Position numbers and translations under genes: made by a program. Under the pieces are notes generated by a model. It saw nothing but the letters and a program-made list of their open reading frames with translations. It did not search any database and had not been told where the DNA came from. DNA of 64,000 nucleotides, from positions 32,095 to 96,094 of the forward strand of contig CATKYJ010000013.1 in assembly GCA_949840885.1 (NCBI GenBank), given 5' to 3'. The stretch is from an uncultured Acetatifactor sp. GTDB taxonomy: Bacteria; Bacillota; Clostridia; Lachnospirales; Lachnospiraceae. Below, one piece after another: positions 9,168 to 17,321 of this stretch; within the stretch, counting starts at the first letter, position 1, and every line of letters starts with the position of its first letter.

Positions 9168-10319
9168 TCATTCTGTGCAGACAGCTCTCCCGTCAATGAA
9201 CACATGCTTCACTTTCGTGGAGACTTCAAAGGGACAGCCGTCCGTGATGACTATATCCGCGTCTTTCCCTGTTTCCAGGGATCCCACCCGGTCCGCGATG
9301 CCCGCATGCTTTGCGGGATTGATGGTGATGGCCTGAAGCGCAGCAAAGGGATCCATCCCTGCCTGTACCGCCAGGCCTGCGCACAGGGGCAGGTACTCCT
9401 GGGGAATTACCGGGGAATCCGTGATGATGGACACCTGGCAGCCTGCGGCCGCCAGCACGCCAGGGGTAGTCCAGCTCTTATTGCGCAGCTCGAACTTGGA
9501 GGCGCTGCCCAGAGTAGGTCCCACCGCCAGCGGCACGTTCTCTTTCACCAGCTCCTCCACGATTAAGTGCCCCTCCGTCACATGCTCCAGGGTGATCTTC
9601 AGGTCGAACTCTCTGGCAATGCGCAGGGCGGTAAACAGATCCTCCGCGGCATGGGCATGGGCCTTTAGGGGAATCTCTTTTCGCATCACGGGAAGCAAAG
9701 CCTCCAGCTTCATGTCAAAGGCAGGGCGCTTGGAGATATCGTCCCCGGCGGCCTCCTTTTTCTCCATATACTCTCTGGCCTTAAACAGGGTCTCCCGCAG
9801 CAGCGCCGCTGTGGTCATGCGGCTGGAGTCTTTCTTGTCCCGGTACACCCGCTTGGGGTTCTCGCCGAAAGCACATTTCATGGCCACAGCGTCCCGGACC
9901 ACCATGTTGTCCACCCTTTTGCCCACGGTCTTAATGGTCGTAAAAGTACCGCCCAGCACATTTGCGCTGCCGGGACCCGTGCAGACACAGGTAACGCCAG
10001 CCGCCGCTGCCTTGGGAAACGCCGGATCCATGGGCTTCACCCCGTCGATTCCCCGCATCTGGGGACTGATGATATCGTTCATTTCATTGTAGTCCATTCC
10101 CTCGTAGCCGATGCCGTAGCCGTCTAAGCCTATATGTCCGTGGGCTTCTACGAAGCCGGGATACACCTGCAGGCCGTCTGCGTCCACTACTTCCGCGTCC
10201 CCGGGGATTTCCAGGTTTTCCCCGATTGCCTTAATCTTGCCGTCCTCCACCAGAATGTCCGCCCGGAAGCCCTCTCTGTGCACGCCGTCATGCACTGTTC
10301 CGTTTTTGATACAAAGCAT
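9168..10319 (-). CDS. Metal-dependent amidohydrolase, imidazolonepropionase-like
   Basis: 383 residues with a composite beta domain at both ends and a TIM barrel between. Metal ligands expected for the family are visible: 'VEAHGHIG' near residue 58, '[10 protein letters not shown]' in the middle, 'LEHVTEG', and the final Asp in 'ITDSPVIP'. A central '[10 protein letters not shown]' region is typical of cytosolic deacetylase/imidazolonepropionase-like members. TAGGAGGG precedes the ATG at 10319. The substrate is unknown; a cyclic amide or acylated amino compound is likely from the family. No histidine-degradation genes lie nearby, so HutI itself is unlikely. Confidence 0.88.
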   Translation of the reverse strand: MLCIKNGTVHDGVHREGFRADILVEDGKIKAIGENLEIPGDAEVVDADGLQVYPGFVEAHGHIGLDGYGIGYEGMDYNEMNDIISPQMRGIDGVKPMDPAFPKAAAAGVTCVCTGPGSANVLGGTFTTIKTVGKRVDNMVVRDAVAMKCAFGENPKRVYRDKKDSSRMTTAALLRETLFKAREYMEKKEAAGDDISKRPAFDMKLEALLPVMRKEIPLKAHAHAAEDLFTALRIAREFDLKITLEHVTEGHLIVEELVKENVPLAVGPTLGSASKFELRNKSWTTPGVLAAAGCQVSIITDSPVIPQEYLPLCAGLAVQAGMDPFAALQAITINPAKHAGIADRVGSLETGKDADIVITDGCPFEVSTKVKHVFIDGRAVCTE

Positions 10320-10472
10320 ATTTTTGCCCTCCTATATTACATTTCTGACTTCACTTATTTCTTTTGAATCGCCTCGCAAATCCACTTTTAAGCTGTAACG
10401 ATTTCAAATTAGGATTTTATGATCTGATAAATACCATGAAATCATTTTTTAGGAAAATTGGGGTTCTTCCTC

Positions 10473-12092
10473 CTAATATACATATGGCATCCTGCCCGTA
10501 ATCTCCTCATAGCAGCCCAATATCCCGTCCAGGGGAATGCACCAGTACCGGATAGGATCCTCGGAGTACGCATAGGCCATGCCGATGAGATTCCCATAGC
10601 CGTCCAGCACTGCGGATCCGGAATCCCCATGCACCAGCTCTATGGTCACCTCCGTGTGCTCCCTCTGGTCGTACCACTCAAACTCCTGCTTCACCTTGAT
10701 CAGGTTTCCGGTGCTTATATGGATCAGCCCGCCCTCTTTGTCCACCCGCTCCAGAGCCAGGGCAATCTCCTGCTCATCCAGGCTCTGCCAATAAGTCCGG
10801 TCGATATGTACTGTCATCAGCTGGTTCAGAAGCTCCTTTGGCACATCCTCCAGGGCCACCTTTGCCACGCCTACATCGTAAATCTCGCTGACCCCCACCT
10901 TTTCTCCGGAAAGCTTTGTCCCGTCAAAAAAATACACGTCCCAGTCCTCGTACTTGCCCACCACATGGCTGTTGGAGCAGATATAGATTGCGTCCCGGGT
11001 TATCTCCACGATATAGCCGGAGCCGGAACTGTAGCCGCCTCCGCCCAGGCCGTGATAAAGCTGCACCAGCGCCGGGCGCATATACTCCAACATCTCTTCT
11101 ATGTCCTCCTGTTCCGAAGCGCCTCCGTCATAGATATTCGGCGCTCCGAGGATACAGTCCGTCCGATAGTCGATCCGGCGTTTTCCTATCAGACCCTGAA
11201 TCTCGTCCGGGGAGGCCACGGTCACCAGCGCCTCCTCCACCGTCTCCAGCCCATAGCTGTCCTGGGCCAAGTAGCGCAGCGTATAGCGCCCCTCCTCATC
11301 TAGTTTTATTTCGGAATCGTCTATCCGTATATCTCCGGTCAGGTTTCCGTCTACATCGTCCCTTGCCGTCACATCCGCCTCATAGTCCGGAGCGCTTCCC
11401 GGAACGATGTAAAAATCATGGATTCCCTCAAAAGCCGGAGGCGTGTCCACGATGACGCGGATTTCCCCCCTTGTCTCGTTCCCGGCCCGGTCTCTGGCTC
11501 CGATCTCCAGCGCATACTCCCCCACTCTGTCAAAGCAAAGTTCATAGCGGGCCTCATCCTCCTCCAGGAAAAAGCCCTCCGCCTCCCTGTCCACATCCGA
11601 CAACCCTGCGATCACGTCCGAAACGCCATAGTTTCTGTCCGTTGCCAGGTAGACCTGGCCCTCTTTCCACAAAATGAATGGCGGCACCGTGTCTCGGATC
11701 TCGATCCGGTAGGCGAACTCCTTACTTCCATGGCGGACCACCGCCTCATAGATGCCCGTCTCCGACTCGTCCACCCCCGAAAGGTCCAGTTCGCCCAGCT
11801 GGACAGACCAGTCCGTGCCGATAAGGTAATCTGTAATGTCTCGGCTCACCACATCCCCATATTCATAAGTCATCTCCGTGAATGCCGGCTCTACCCGGTA
11901 GATACGGAAATAAAAAAACAGGCCCCCTGCCACAAGCAAAAACAAACATATGCCGAAAACTACTCTTTTTCTGCCCCTATTCCTTTCGTCAGCACTCCTC
12001 ACTTTTGCTTTCCCATCCTTTGCCTCTTCTGCACTGATTTTCTTCGAAATCTCTTCCTCAATAAGAGTAACATTCAGGGGCGCTTTTGTCAA
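10473..12092 (-). CDS. Membrane-anchored trypsin-like serine protease with Ig-like domains
   Basis: Up to 539 residues. A cytosolic basic tail is followed by one membrane span (about residues 43-61). Two or three bacterial Ig-like beta domains follow (about 65-295; 'DTVPPF', 'GNLTGDIRI', 'EGRYTLRYLAQDS'). The trypsin/HtrA-type catalytic domain has His376 (SNSHVV), Asp406 (YDVGVAK) and Ser491 (HGDSGSA). The protease therefore faces outside. The longest frame starts with a TTG that has no ribosome site. Its TTGACA is also the -35 of a possible promoter, so a GTG at 12002 (509 residues) is a serious alternative. The gene is monocistronic and divergent from thiamine pyrophosphokinase. Target unknown; envelope quality control or signalling cleavage is inference. 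Confidence 0.85.
   Translation of the reverse strand: MTKAPLNVTLIEEEISKKISAEEAKDGKAKVRSADERNRGRKRVVFGICLFLLVAGGLFFYFRIYRVEPAFTEMTYEYGDVVSRDITDYLIGTDWSVQLGELDLSGVDESETGIYEAVVRHGSKEFAYRIEIRDTVPPFILWKEGQVYLATDRNYGVSDVIAGLSDVDREAEGFFLEEDEARYELCFDRVGEYALEIGARDRAGNETRGEIRVIVDTPPAFEGIHDFYIVPGSAPDYEADVTARDDVDGNLTGDIRIDDSEIKLDEEGRYTLRYLAQDSYGLETVEEALVTVASPDEIQGLIGKRRIDYRTDCILGAPNIYDGGASEQEDIEEMLEYMRPALVQLYHGLGGGGYSSGSGYIVEITRDAIYICSNSHVVGKYEDWDVYFFDGTKLSGEKVGVSEIYDVGVAKVALEDVPKELLNQLMTVHIDRTYWQSLDEQEIALALERVDKEGGLIHISTGNLIKVKQEFEWYDQREHTEVTIELVHGDSGSAVLDGYGNLIGMAYAYSEDPIRYWCIPLDGILGCYEEITGRMPYVY
12064..12092 (-). promoter_or_regulatory. Possible promoter overlapping the protease 5' end
   Basis: Minus-strand TTGACA (12087-12092) and TACTCT (12064-12069) are separated by 17 nt. 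If used, the TTG start codon would be untranscribed and translation would begin further in, for example at GTG 12002. The -10 matches only four of six consensus bases. Confidence 0.4.
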
Positions 12093-12165
12093 CGGCAGAG
12101 AGAAGCCGCAGCAGGATGCCTGAAACTTATAAAGACCGGCAAAGGCTAAAATCCTTACAAATACC

Positions 12166-12194
12166 TTGTGCTTTGGCTTTCCTCATGTTACAAT
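12166..12194 (+). promoter_or_regulatory. Candidate promoter of the thiamine pyrophosphokinase gene
   Basis: TTGTGC and TACAAT are 17 nt apart, giving a leader of about 65 nt to the ATG at 12266. The -10 matches five of six positions, the -35 only three. Confidence 0.4.
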
Positions 12195-12265
12195 AGGAAA
12201 TATATTTGACGAATATCCTGACCGGCTTTGCCGGGAAGCAATTGCTTGGATGGAGGAGGCTTGTT

Positions 12266-12916
12266 ATGGGACAGGGAATCTGCTATCTGGTAGGCGCAGG
12301 GGAAAATACGGGGCTTGACTTCACCCTTTCCGCCAATGACTATGTGATTGCCGTGGACGGTGGTTTTAAGGTGCTGGAGGAGGCACACATCACGCCGGAT
12401 CTGGTGGTGGGGGACTTCGACACCCTGGGCTACTGCCCTACCCACCCAAATGTCATACGGCTCAATCCCAGAAAAGACGACACGGACACCTTGGCCGCGT
12501 TGAAAGAGGGCATACTGGAGGGCTTTCGCTGCTTCCATCTCTATTGCGGCACCGGCGGCCGCATCGAGCATACCATTGCCAATATCCAGCTGCTGGCCTT
12601 TCTGTCCCAGAACGGCAGACAGGGCTTTCTGCATGACAGGGACTGCATACTAACTACAATCACATCATCCAAGCTGACGATACCCAGAAGAGAGTCCGGA
12701 TTTGTGTCCGTCTTTTCGTTTACGGAGGAATGTCAGGGAGTCAATCTGCGCGGCCTGAAGTATGAGCTCACGGATGCCGTGCTGCACAACTCTTTTCCCC
12801 TGGGCGTCAGCAATGAATTCAAAGGGATGGAGAGCTCCATTTCCGTGAAGAAAGGGACGTTGCTGGTGGTCTTTCCAAAGAATGTACTGGGGGGATTGCG
12901 GGTGGGGGAGATATAG
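12266..12916 (+). CDS. thiN: Thiamine pyrophosphokinase
   Basis: 216 residues, matching the bacterial single-domain enzyme. It transfers pyrophosphate from ATP to thiamine to make the cofactor ThDP in the cytosol. The conserved 'AVDGG' and 'DLVVGDFDT' segments, the acidic 'RKDDTDT' metal site, and a beta-rich C-terminal half are visible. The ATG at 12266 is chosen because GGAGGAGG lies 6 nt upstream; an ATG at 12206 has no site. It is divergent from the protease gene and no other thiamine gene is beside it, so it likely serves salvage of imported thiamine. Confidence 0.93.
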   Translation: MGQGICYLVGAGENTGLDFTLSANDYVIAVDGGFKVLEEAHITPDLVVGDFDTLGYCPTHPNVIRLNPRKDDTDTLAALKEGILEGFRCFHLYCGTGGRIEHTIANIQLLAFLSQNGRQGFLHDRDCILTTITSSKLTIPRRESGFVSVFSFTEECQGVNLRGLKYELTDAVLHNSFPLGVSNEFKGMESSISVKKGTLLVVFPKNVLGGLRVGEI

Positions 12917-13038
12917 GGAATGAAGCCCGATTTCCCCAAAAGGCAATTCCCGCTCCTTTCCTTATCCCTCCAAAAATAACACATATCCCAAAACAATTCA
13001 TATAATATTCCAAAAACAACCAAAAAGCAGGTTTTCCT

Positions 13039-13581
13039 ATGGAACGAAACAGTAACCTCATGTCCTGCGATATGAGCGGCATAAAGCCGGCGATGCTTGA
13101 GCTGCGCTATCCGCCCACCCAGGTGGAGCGCCGGAATCCTGACTATGCCGCTCTTCTGTCTTTCGATTACTGCGGCCCGGTGTCCGAGCTGTCCGCCATC
13201 ACCCAGTATATTAACAATGAGAACCGCCTGTGCCTGACGGCCTGTCCCCTTGCAAGGACGCTTTTAGGGATTGCCATAGCAGAGATGATGCATCTGCAGA
13301 AGCTGGGCGAGCTGATCCAGCTTTTGGGCGGCGAGGCCAGCTTTTCCGTAAGGCAGCCAAACGGGAAGCAGATGCTGTGGACGCCGGATTATCTGACGCT
13401 GTCCAAAGACGCCAGACGGATGCTCTGTGCGGACGTAGAGGCTGAAAGAGAGGCCATCGCCCAGTACGAAACCCATATCCGAAAGATAAAGGACCAGTGC
13501 GTGGATGCAGTACTGCGGAGAATCATTCGGGACGAGGAGTACCATATTATGCTCCTCCAGGGCCTGATGGCGGAGCTGTAG
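13039..13581 (+). CDS. Ferritin-like diiron four-helix protein
   Basis: 180 residues. Four helices supply the carboxylate/histidine ligands expected for a dimetal centre: Glu in 'PVSELSAITQY', 'EMMHLQKLGE', Glu residues in 'EAEREAIAQYETH', and 'DEEYHIMLL'. This E...ExxH...E...ExxH order is that of bacterioferritin, rubrerythrin and spore-coat manganese-catalase relatives. There is no rubredoxin Cys-x-x-Cys domain. A TATAAT at 13001-13006 lies 33 nt before the ATG. It stands alone beside the spoVA block. The role could be peroxide or iron handling; a spore-associated role is only suggested by position. Confidence 0.75.
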   Translation: MERNSNLMSCDMSGIKPAMLELRYPPTQVERRNPDYAALLSFDYCGPVSELSAITQYINNENRLCLTACPLARTLLGIAIAEMMHLQKLGELIQLLGGEASFSVRQPNGKQMLWTPDYLTLSKDARRMLCADVEAEREAIAQYETHIRKIKDQCVDAVLRRIIRDEEYHIMLLQGLMAEL

Positions 13582-13620
13582 GCTGCGCCTGTGTTCCCGG
13601 TTCTATGGTTTTTACAGCAG

Positions 13621-13664
13621 TCAGGCGAACCATTGGACTATGATAAGTCCGGAGGTTCGCCTGA
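13621..13664. repeat. Long perfect inverted repeat downstream of the ferritin-like gene
   Basis: TCAGGCGAACC (13621-13631) and GGTTCGCCTGA (13654-13664) are perfect 11-bp arms, with an inner GGACT/AGTCC stem. No T-run follows on either strand, so it is not a textbook terminator, although it sits about 40 nt after the ferritin stop. The remaining 13665-13844 stretch shows no gene. Confidence 0.7.
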
Positions 13665-13844
13665 AAATAAAAATCAGTCATTTTCTCAGCTGATATTCCG
13701 ATTTTTTAAATGTAAAAAACCTTGTCCATATCATCCGCGCCAGGGTTCATCACCGAAACAGACTCTTCGGTTGTCGGGGCATTTGCATATTCTCTCGGGA
13801 AACTGCCTTTGAAACCTCCGGATGAAACGTCATGGCGCACAATG

Positions 13845-14042
13845 TCAGCAGAAACCCTGCTCTAGCCTTTCCACGATCTGATGCATTTCAGACTTGGACC
13901 GAACATTCCGTGCCGCCTCCAGCACACGGTGCTTCTCCTGTTCATCCAGCCTGGCATAAGCGTCCAGCGCTTTCTGGTTCATCCCAAGCTGGAAGCTTAA
14001 GCCCAAAGGCATAGTATCTCTTTCATCTGCCTTTCTTTCCAT
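13845..14042 (-). CDS. Small uncharacterised protein at the end of the spoVA cluster
   Basis: 65 residues from the ATG at 14042 (GAGAGG 7 nt upstream). The longer 75-codon frame lacks a site. The protein is helical and soluble, with the pattern 'LGMNQKALDAYARLDEQEKH' then 'VLEAARNVRSKSEMHQIVE'. Similar short proteins recur in Lachnospiraceae but I know no function. It starts 16 nt after the spoVAC stop and is probably translated from the same transcript, which would put its expression in the forespore. Confidence 0.65.
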   Translation of the reverse strand: MERKADERDTMPLGLSFQLGMNQKALDAYARLDEQEKHRVLEAARNVRSKSEMHQIVERLEQGFC

Positions 14043-14058
14043 ACCATGTCCTCTCTTT

Positions 14059-14538
14059 CTATACGATTCCAATCAGTTTCCCAATCCAGTAAACCACCCC
14101 CAGCGCCCAGCTGGCAAATATCCCATACAGGATCACCGGCCCCGCGATGGTAAAAATCTTGCACCCAATGCCAAACACCTGCCCCTCGGCTTTGTACTCA
14201 ATAGCCGGTGCCGCCACGGAGTTGGCAAATCCGGTGATAGGCACCAAAGCGCCGGCGCCGCCCCATTTTGCGATTTTGGGGAAGATGCCAAAGCCCGTCA
14301 GGAGCACCGACAAAAGCACCAGGAGCAGGGAGCACCAGCTTCCCGCCGTCTGCTTGTCCAGTCCTAAGTTTCCTGCATAGTTTAAGATGAACTGACCGAT
14401 GCAGCAAATAATGCCTCCCGTAATGAACGCGTGCAGCATCTGCTGCCAGAGGCTGTGGGTAGGCGTCACTGCCTTGACATACTGCTCATATTCTTTCTGC
14501 TGCTGTTTCTTCTCATTGCCTGTGTTTTTCTCTTCCAT
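14059..14538 (-). CDS. spoVAC: Stage V sporulation protein AC
   Basis: 159 residues. SpoVAC is a forespore inner-membrane protein of the channel that moves dipicolinic acid (Ca-DPA) into the spore and releases it at germination; the B. subtilis protein behaves as a mechanosensitive pore. Seen here are a charged N-terminus, 'VTPTHSLWQQMLHAF', and four hydrophobic segments with 'GAGALVPITGFANSVAAPA', all family hallmarks. It is the third spoVA gene in the block, 119 nt after spoVAA. The usual downstream partners spoVAD and spoVAE are not present; a 65-residue gene follows instead. Confidence 0.96.
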   Translation of the reverse strand: MEEKNTGNEKKQQQKEYEQYVKAVTPTHSLWQQMLHAFITGGIICCIGQFILNYAGNLGLDKQTAGSWCSLLLVLLSVLLTGFGIFPKIAKWGGAGALVPITGFANSVAAPAIEYKAEGQVFGIGCKIFTIAGPVILYGIFASWALGVVYWIGKLIGIV

Positions 14539-14657
14539 AGTTCTCCTCGCTTCTTTTCTATACCGGCATATTTGTCCTGACTCATGTCCGAAAGTCTGCC
14601 CTGCCTGAGTTCATGGGATCCCGTCTCTTTCTCTCAGTATGCGCAGCTTCCCGAAAT

Positions 14658-15281
14658 CTATTCCACTTCTTTCCCCTCTCTCCCGGCGGTGGCGATGAGA
14701 GCCTTGTCCACGTCCTCCTCATAATTGCGCATTGCCACCTCTATGGGCGTGGGGTCTTTGGTAATCCGCCTGCCGCCCACATGGTTGAAGAAAAGGATAA
14801 TGCCCATCGCAAGGCCAATGGAGTAGGACACCTCCAGGGTGTTCAGCCCCTGAGGCTCCCTGTTCATCACCATCCGATAGATTTCCGTGAACACGTCATT
14901 GATGCCCACATCATTGTGGTATGCCATGATGGTAAAGGCAGTTCCGAAAAAGCTCACCAAGCACACCAGCGCGCATTTCGCCCACTGCTGCCAGCCCTTG
15001 TGCCGGTCCACGCTGATCCATTCCACCAGCACATCCGGCTCTCCCACGATCTGGACGCTGACACCTGGGCAGGTCTCCTCCATAAGCTTTACCAAATGCA
15101 GGGAGCTGACGACGCACCGCTTCGTCTCCCCGCTGCCGAAATGGTGCACTTTCAGGGCTTTCAGCTTCGCGGAAACGACGGAGTCCATGCAGCGCAGGGA
15201 GGCCACGTCCGACAGGAACACGTCCTCCGACTGCACTTCCGCATTCCTTTCACATTTTAAATATACCGTCACGTTTGCCAT
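14658..15281 (-). CDS. spoVAA: Stage V sporulation protein AA
   Basis: 207 residues, close to the B. subtilis protein. The N-terminal ~90 residues form the soluble domain ('VTVYLKCERNAEVQ...'), then two membrane segments. Family signatures are 'AYHNDVGINDVFTEIYRMV', 'SIGLAMGIILFFNHVGG' and 'DPTPIEVAMRNYEEDVD'. It is an accessory part of the spore DPA channel. The ATG at 15281 has AGAGAGG 5 nt upstream and matches the known N-terminus; an upstream in-frame ATG at 15383 would add 34 Cys-rich residues that the family lacks. It follows spoVAB, the reverse of the B. subtilis order. Confidence 0.93.
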   Translation of the reverse strand: MANVTVYLKCERNAEVQSEDVFLSDVASLRCMDSVVSAKLKALKVHHFGSGETKRCVVSSLHLVKLMEETCPGVSVQIVGEPDVLVEWISVDRHKGWQQWAKCALVCLVSFFGTAFTIMAYHNDVGINDVFTEIYRMVMNREPQGLNTLEVSYSIGLAMGIILFFNHVGGRRITKDPTPIEVAMRNYEEDVDKALIATAGREGKEVE

Positions 15282-15392
15282 ATAGCCTCTCTCTTTCTCG
15301 TTGCTGTCCGCTCCGTCCGCAGTTACAGATGCGCAGAAATCGCAAGAACAGCGCTTTTGCGCACAACCACCCTTGACACACATGCCGCCGCA

Positions 15393-15872
15393 TCAGGCAG
15401 TCCGATGCAGCTCTGTCACAAAATACAGCAGGGAACCGCAGATCTTTCCCGCCGCCATGCCGATAATCGCAAGGCCCAGCCCGTGCCGGAACGAGATGCG
15501 CCGGGTCAGGATCGGGATGCTGTCCAGCATCTCCGCAATGGCCAGCGCCAGACATCCCACGAACATTCCGGCAAACAGTCCAAAGACCGCCTGGGCAGAC
15601 ATGCCTATGATATCCAACAGCTTCTCATACTGCGGAAGCCGCTGCTGCCACCACGCATGAAACTGGCAGTATCTGGAAAAAATACTCAGCACGCAGCCTG
15701 TCAGGGTCCCGAATATTACCATCTCCTCATAGATCAGCACATATTTCGCCGTGTGTGTCTTGCCCGCGAACCGGGGCACCAGCCCCACTGCCGCCAGCAC
15801 GGTGAACACCCCTGCCGCTGCCAGAAGCCCATAGCTTCCCCCTGTCAAAATCAGAAAAAAATTCCGCATCAT
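15393..15872 (-). CDS. spoVAB: Stage V sporulation protein AB
   Basis: 159 residues with four to five hydrophobic segments. Similarity to SpoVAB is clear in 'GLLAAAGVFTVLAAVGLVPR', the 'YEEMVIFGTLTG' stretch and 'GMFVGCLALAIAEMLDSIPI'. It is a membrane component accompanying the DPA channel. The start is one of two adjacent ATG codons (15872 or 15869) with AAAGGA upstream. It is the first spoVA gene here, ahead of spoVAA, and directly follows a sequence matching the sigma-G consensus, which suggests late forespore expression. Confidence 0.92.
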   Translation of the reverse strand: MMRNFFLILTGGSYGLLAAAGVFTVLAAVGLVPRFAGKTHTAKYVLIYEEMVIFGTLTGCVLSIFSRYCQFHAWWQQRLPQYEKLLDIIGMSAQAVFGLFAGMFVGCLALAIAEMLDSIPILTRRISFRHGLGLAIIGMAAGKICGSLLYFVTELHRTA

Positions 15873-15902
15873 CCAATCAGCTTTCCTTTCAGGTTTCCTG
15901 AT

Positions 15903-15932
15903 TATTATGATACGGAATCTCAAAAATTATTC
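15903..15932 (-). promoter_or_regulatory. Candidate sigma-G promoter of the spoVA genes
   Basis: On the minus strand GAATA (15928-15932) and CATAATA (15903-15909) are separated by exactly 18 nt. This fits the B. subtilis sigma-G consensus GHATR-N18-CATNHTA at every position. It ends 31 nt before the spoVAB start codon. The spoVA operon of B. subtilis is a known sigma-G target. Confidence 0.7.
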
Positions 15933-16016
15933 AGTCATTGATAAAGCAATCGCAGACATCCCGCCCGGATGAGGAACGCCTGTCAACACTTTGGCCGCTT
16001 AGAGAATTTCTTCGCA

Positions 16017-17189
16017 TTACCAAAAAGGCTCAAAACTAATATTCAGATCCACATCCGAGGCTATCCCCTGCACCCTGCCCGACTGGGAATACTGCCATAT
16101 TTTGAAGTCATAGGGATAATAGAAATCCTCCCGGTATGCCGCGAACCACTTGTCGTACCCCTCCAGCATCCCCAGCTCCAGCATCATGATTCCCATCTCC
16201 GTATTGTAGTACAGCATGGGCCTGTACCCTGCATTCTCAATGGTCTGGCAGAAAAGCTGGGCAAACCTGGTGCGGTCCTCTATGGAAAGGGCGTTCATCC
16301 GGCCGTCCTCACCGGTCACATTTTCCACATCGAACACAATAGGACATTCCATCTGGTAGGGGGCAATCTTTGTCAGCACCAGGTTCGCCTCCTCCAGCAC
16401 TTCCTCCTCGGTGATGGCCTGGCTGTAGATATAGGCCCCCACCTTGATGCCCGCGGCCTGTGCGCCCTGGACATTGACGTCAAAGTTCGCGTCCTCCACC
16501 AGCTTCCCGGTTCCGTACCCTCTGTAGGCCGCCCGGATGAAAGCAAATTCCACGCCGTCCTGAGCCACCAGATTCCAGTCGATATTTCCCTGGAACTCCG
16601 ACACGTCAATGCCCTTATGGGAAATCACCTGACCGTCCTGAAGATATTGGTACTCCCCTGTCTCCAGGATATTCAGGTTGGCATTTTGCCAGCCGTGCTG
16701 CTTCAGACTATAGTCAATGGGGACGATATTATACTGCCCGCCGCTGTATACGATCATGTCGTTGGGATACAGGGGCCGCAGCGCCTCCAGCACCGAATCC
16801 CCGTCGTTGAGCCTGGTGCGTATCCCCTCCAGCACCTCCGACTGGGCCTGCTGCCTGGCATTGCCCACTTGTGCCTCCACCTCCTGGGGCGAAAGTCCCA
16901 TAGAACCGGCAAACACGCCGACTACATTTCCATCGGCATCCACCACGTTCCCGTTGGCATCAATGCTGACAGCCTTGGCTCCCTCCAGCACATCCCCGCT
17001 GGAGGCCGCAGTGCTGTCTTTCACCCGTTCCCTTATCCACGCATAGATGGAAACCAAGGAAAACATCACGATCACCATTGCCACCAGGCACACAAACATG
17101 GCGTATATCCGCCTGCGTATGGCCTTTCCCATACGTCTCTTCCCCGTCCTGCCTCTCTCCATATCCGTATGCCTCATCCTGTCCGCCAT
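16017..17189 (-). CDS. Membrane-anchored GH25 muramidase
   Basis: 390 residues. A basic cytoplasmic N-terminus and one membrane span (about 29-52) are followed by a ~140-residue linker region containing a short repeat ('DANGNVVDADGNVVG') and a GH25 lysozyme domain (about 190-390). The domain shows 'KGIDVSEFQGNIDW', 'FAFIRAAYRGYGTGK', 'VGAYIYSQA' and the catalytic 'FDVEN', ending in 'DVDLNISF'. It would cleave N-acetylmuramyl linkages in peptidoglycan outside the membrane. It lies between sigF and spoVAB on the same strand, so a role in forespore wall remodelling is plausible but not shown. GGAGGG lies 12 nt upstream of the ATG. Confidence 0.92.
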   Translation of the reverse strand: MADRMRHTDMERGRTGKRRMGKAIRRRIYAMFVCLVAMVIVMFSLVSIYAWIRERVKDSTAASSGDVLEGAKAVSIDANGNVVDADGNVVGVFAGSMGLSPQEVEAQVGNARQQAQSEVLEGIRTRLNDGDSVLEALRPLYPNDMIVYSGGQYNIVPIDYSLKQHGWQNANLNILETGEYQYLQDGQVISHKGIDVSEFQGNIDWNLVAQDGVEFAFIRAAYRGYGTGKLVEDANFDVNVQGAQAAGIKVGAYIYSQAITEEEVLEEANLVLTKIAPYQMECPIVFDVENVTGEDGRMNALSIEDRTRFAQLFCQTIENAGYRPMLYYNTEMGIMMLELGMLEGYDKWFAAYREDFYYPYDFKIWQYSQSGRVQGIASDVDLNISFEPFW

Positions 17190-17321
17190 ATCAGTTCACT
17201 CCCTCCAAAACAGCCCTGTCCTTAGATACCGATGTTCTTTGTACCCTATAATAGTAAACGAATTGGCTCCGGAAGAAAAGAGATTTTTGGCAATTTCCGA
17301 AATTTTACAAAAAATTAAAGT

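Noticed and set aside
15969..17225. 418-codon plus-strand frame opposite the GH25 gene
   Set aside because: It is the mirror of a well-supported muramidase, has no ribosome site and no recognisable protein features.
17190..17321. Sigma-F or sigma-G promoter before the GH25 gene
   Set aside because: No sequence fits either consensus; only a weak housekeeping-type TATTAT was seen.
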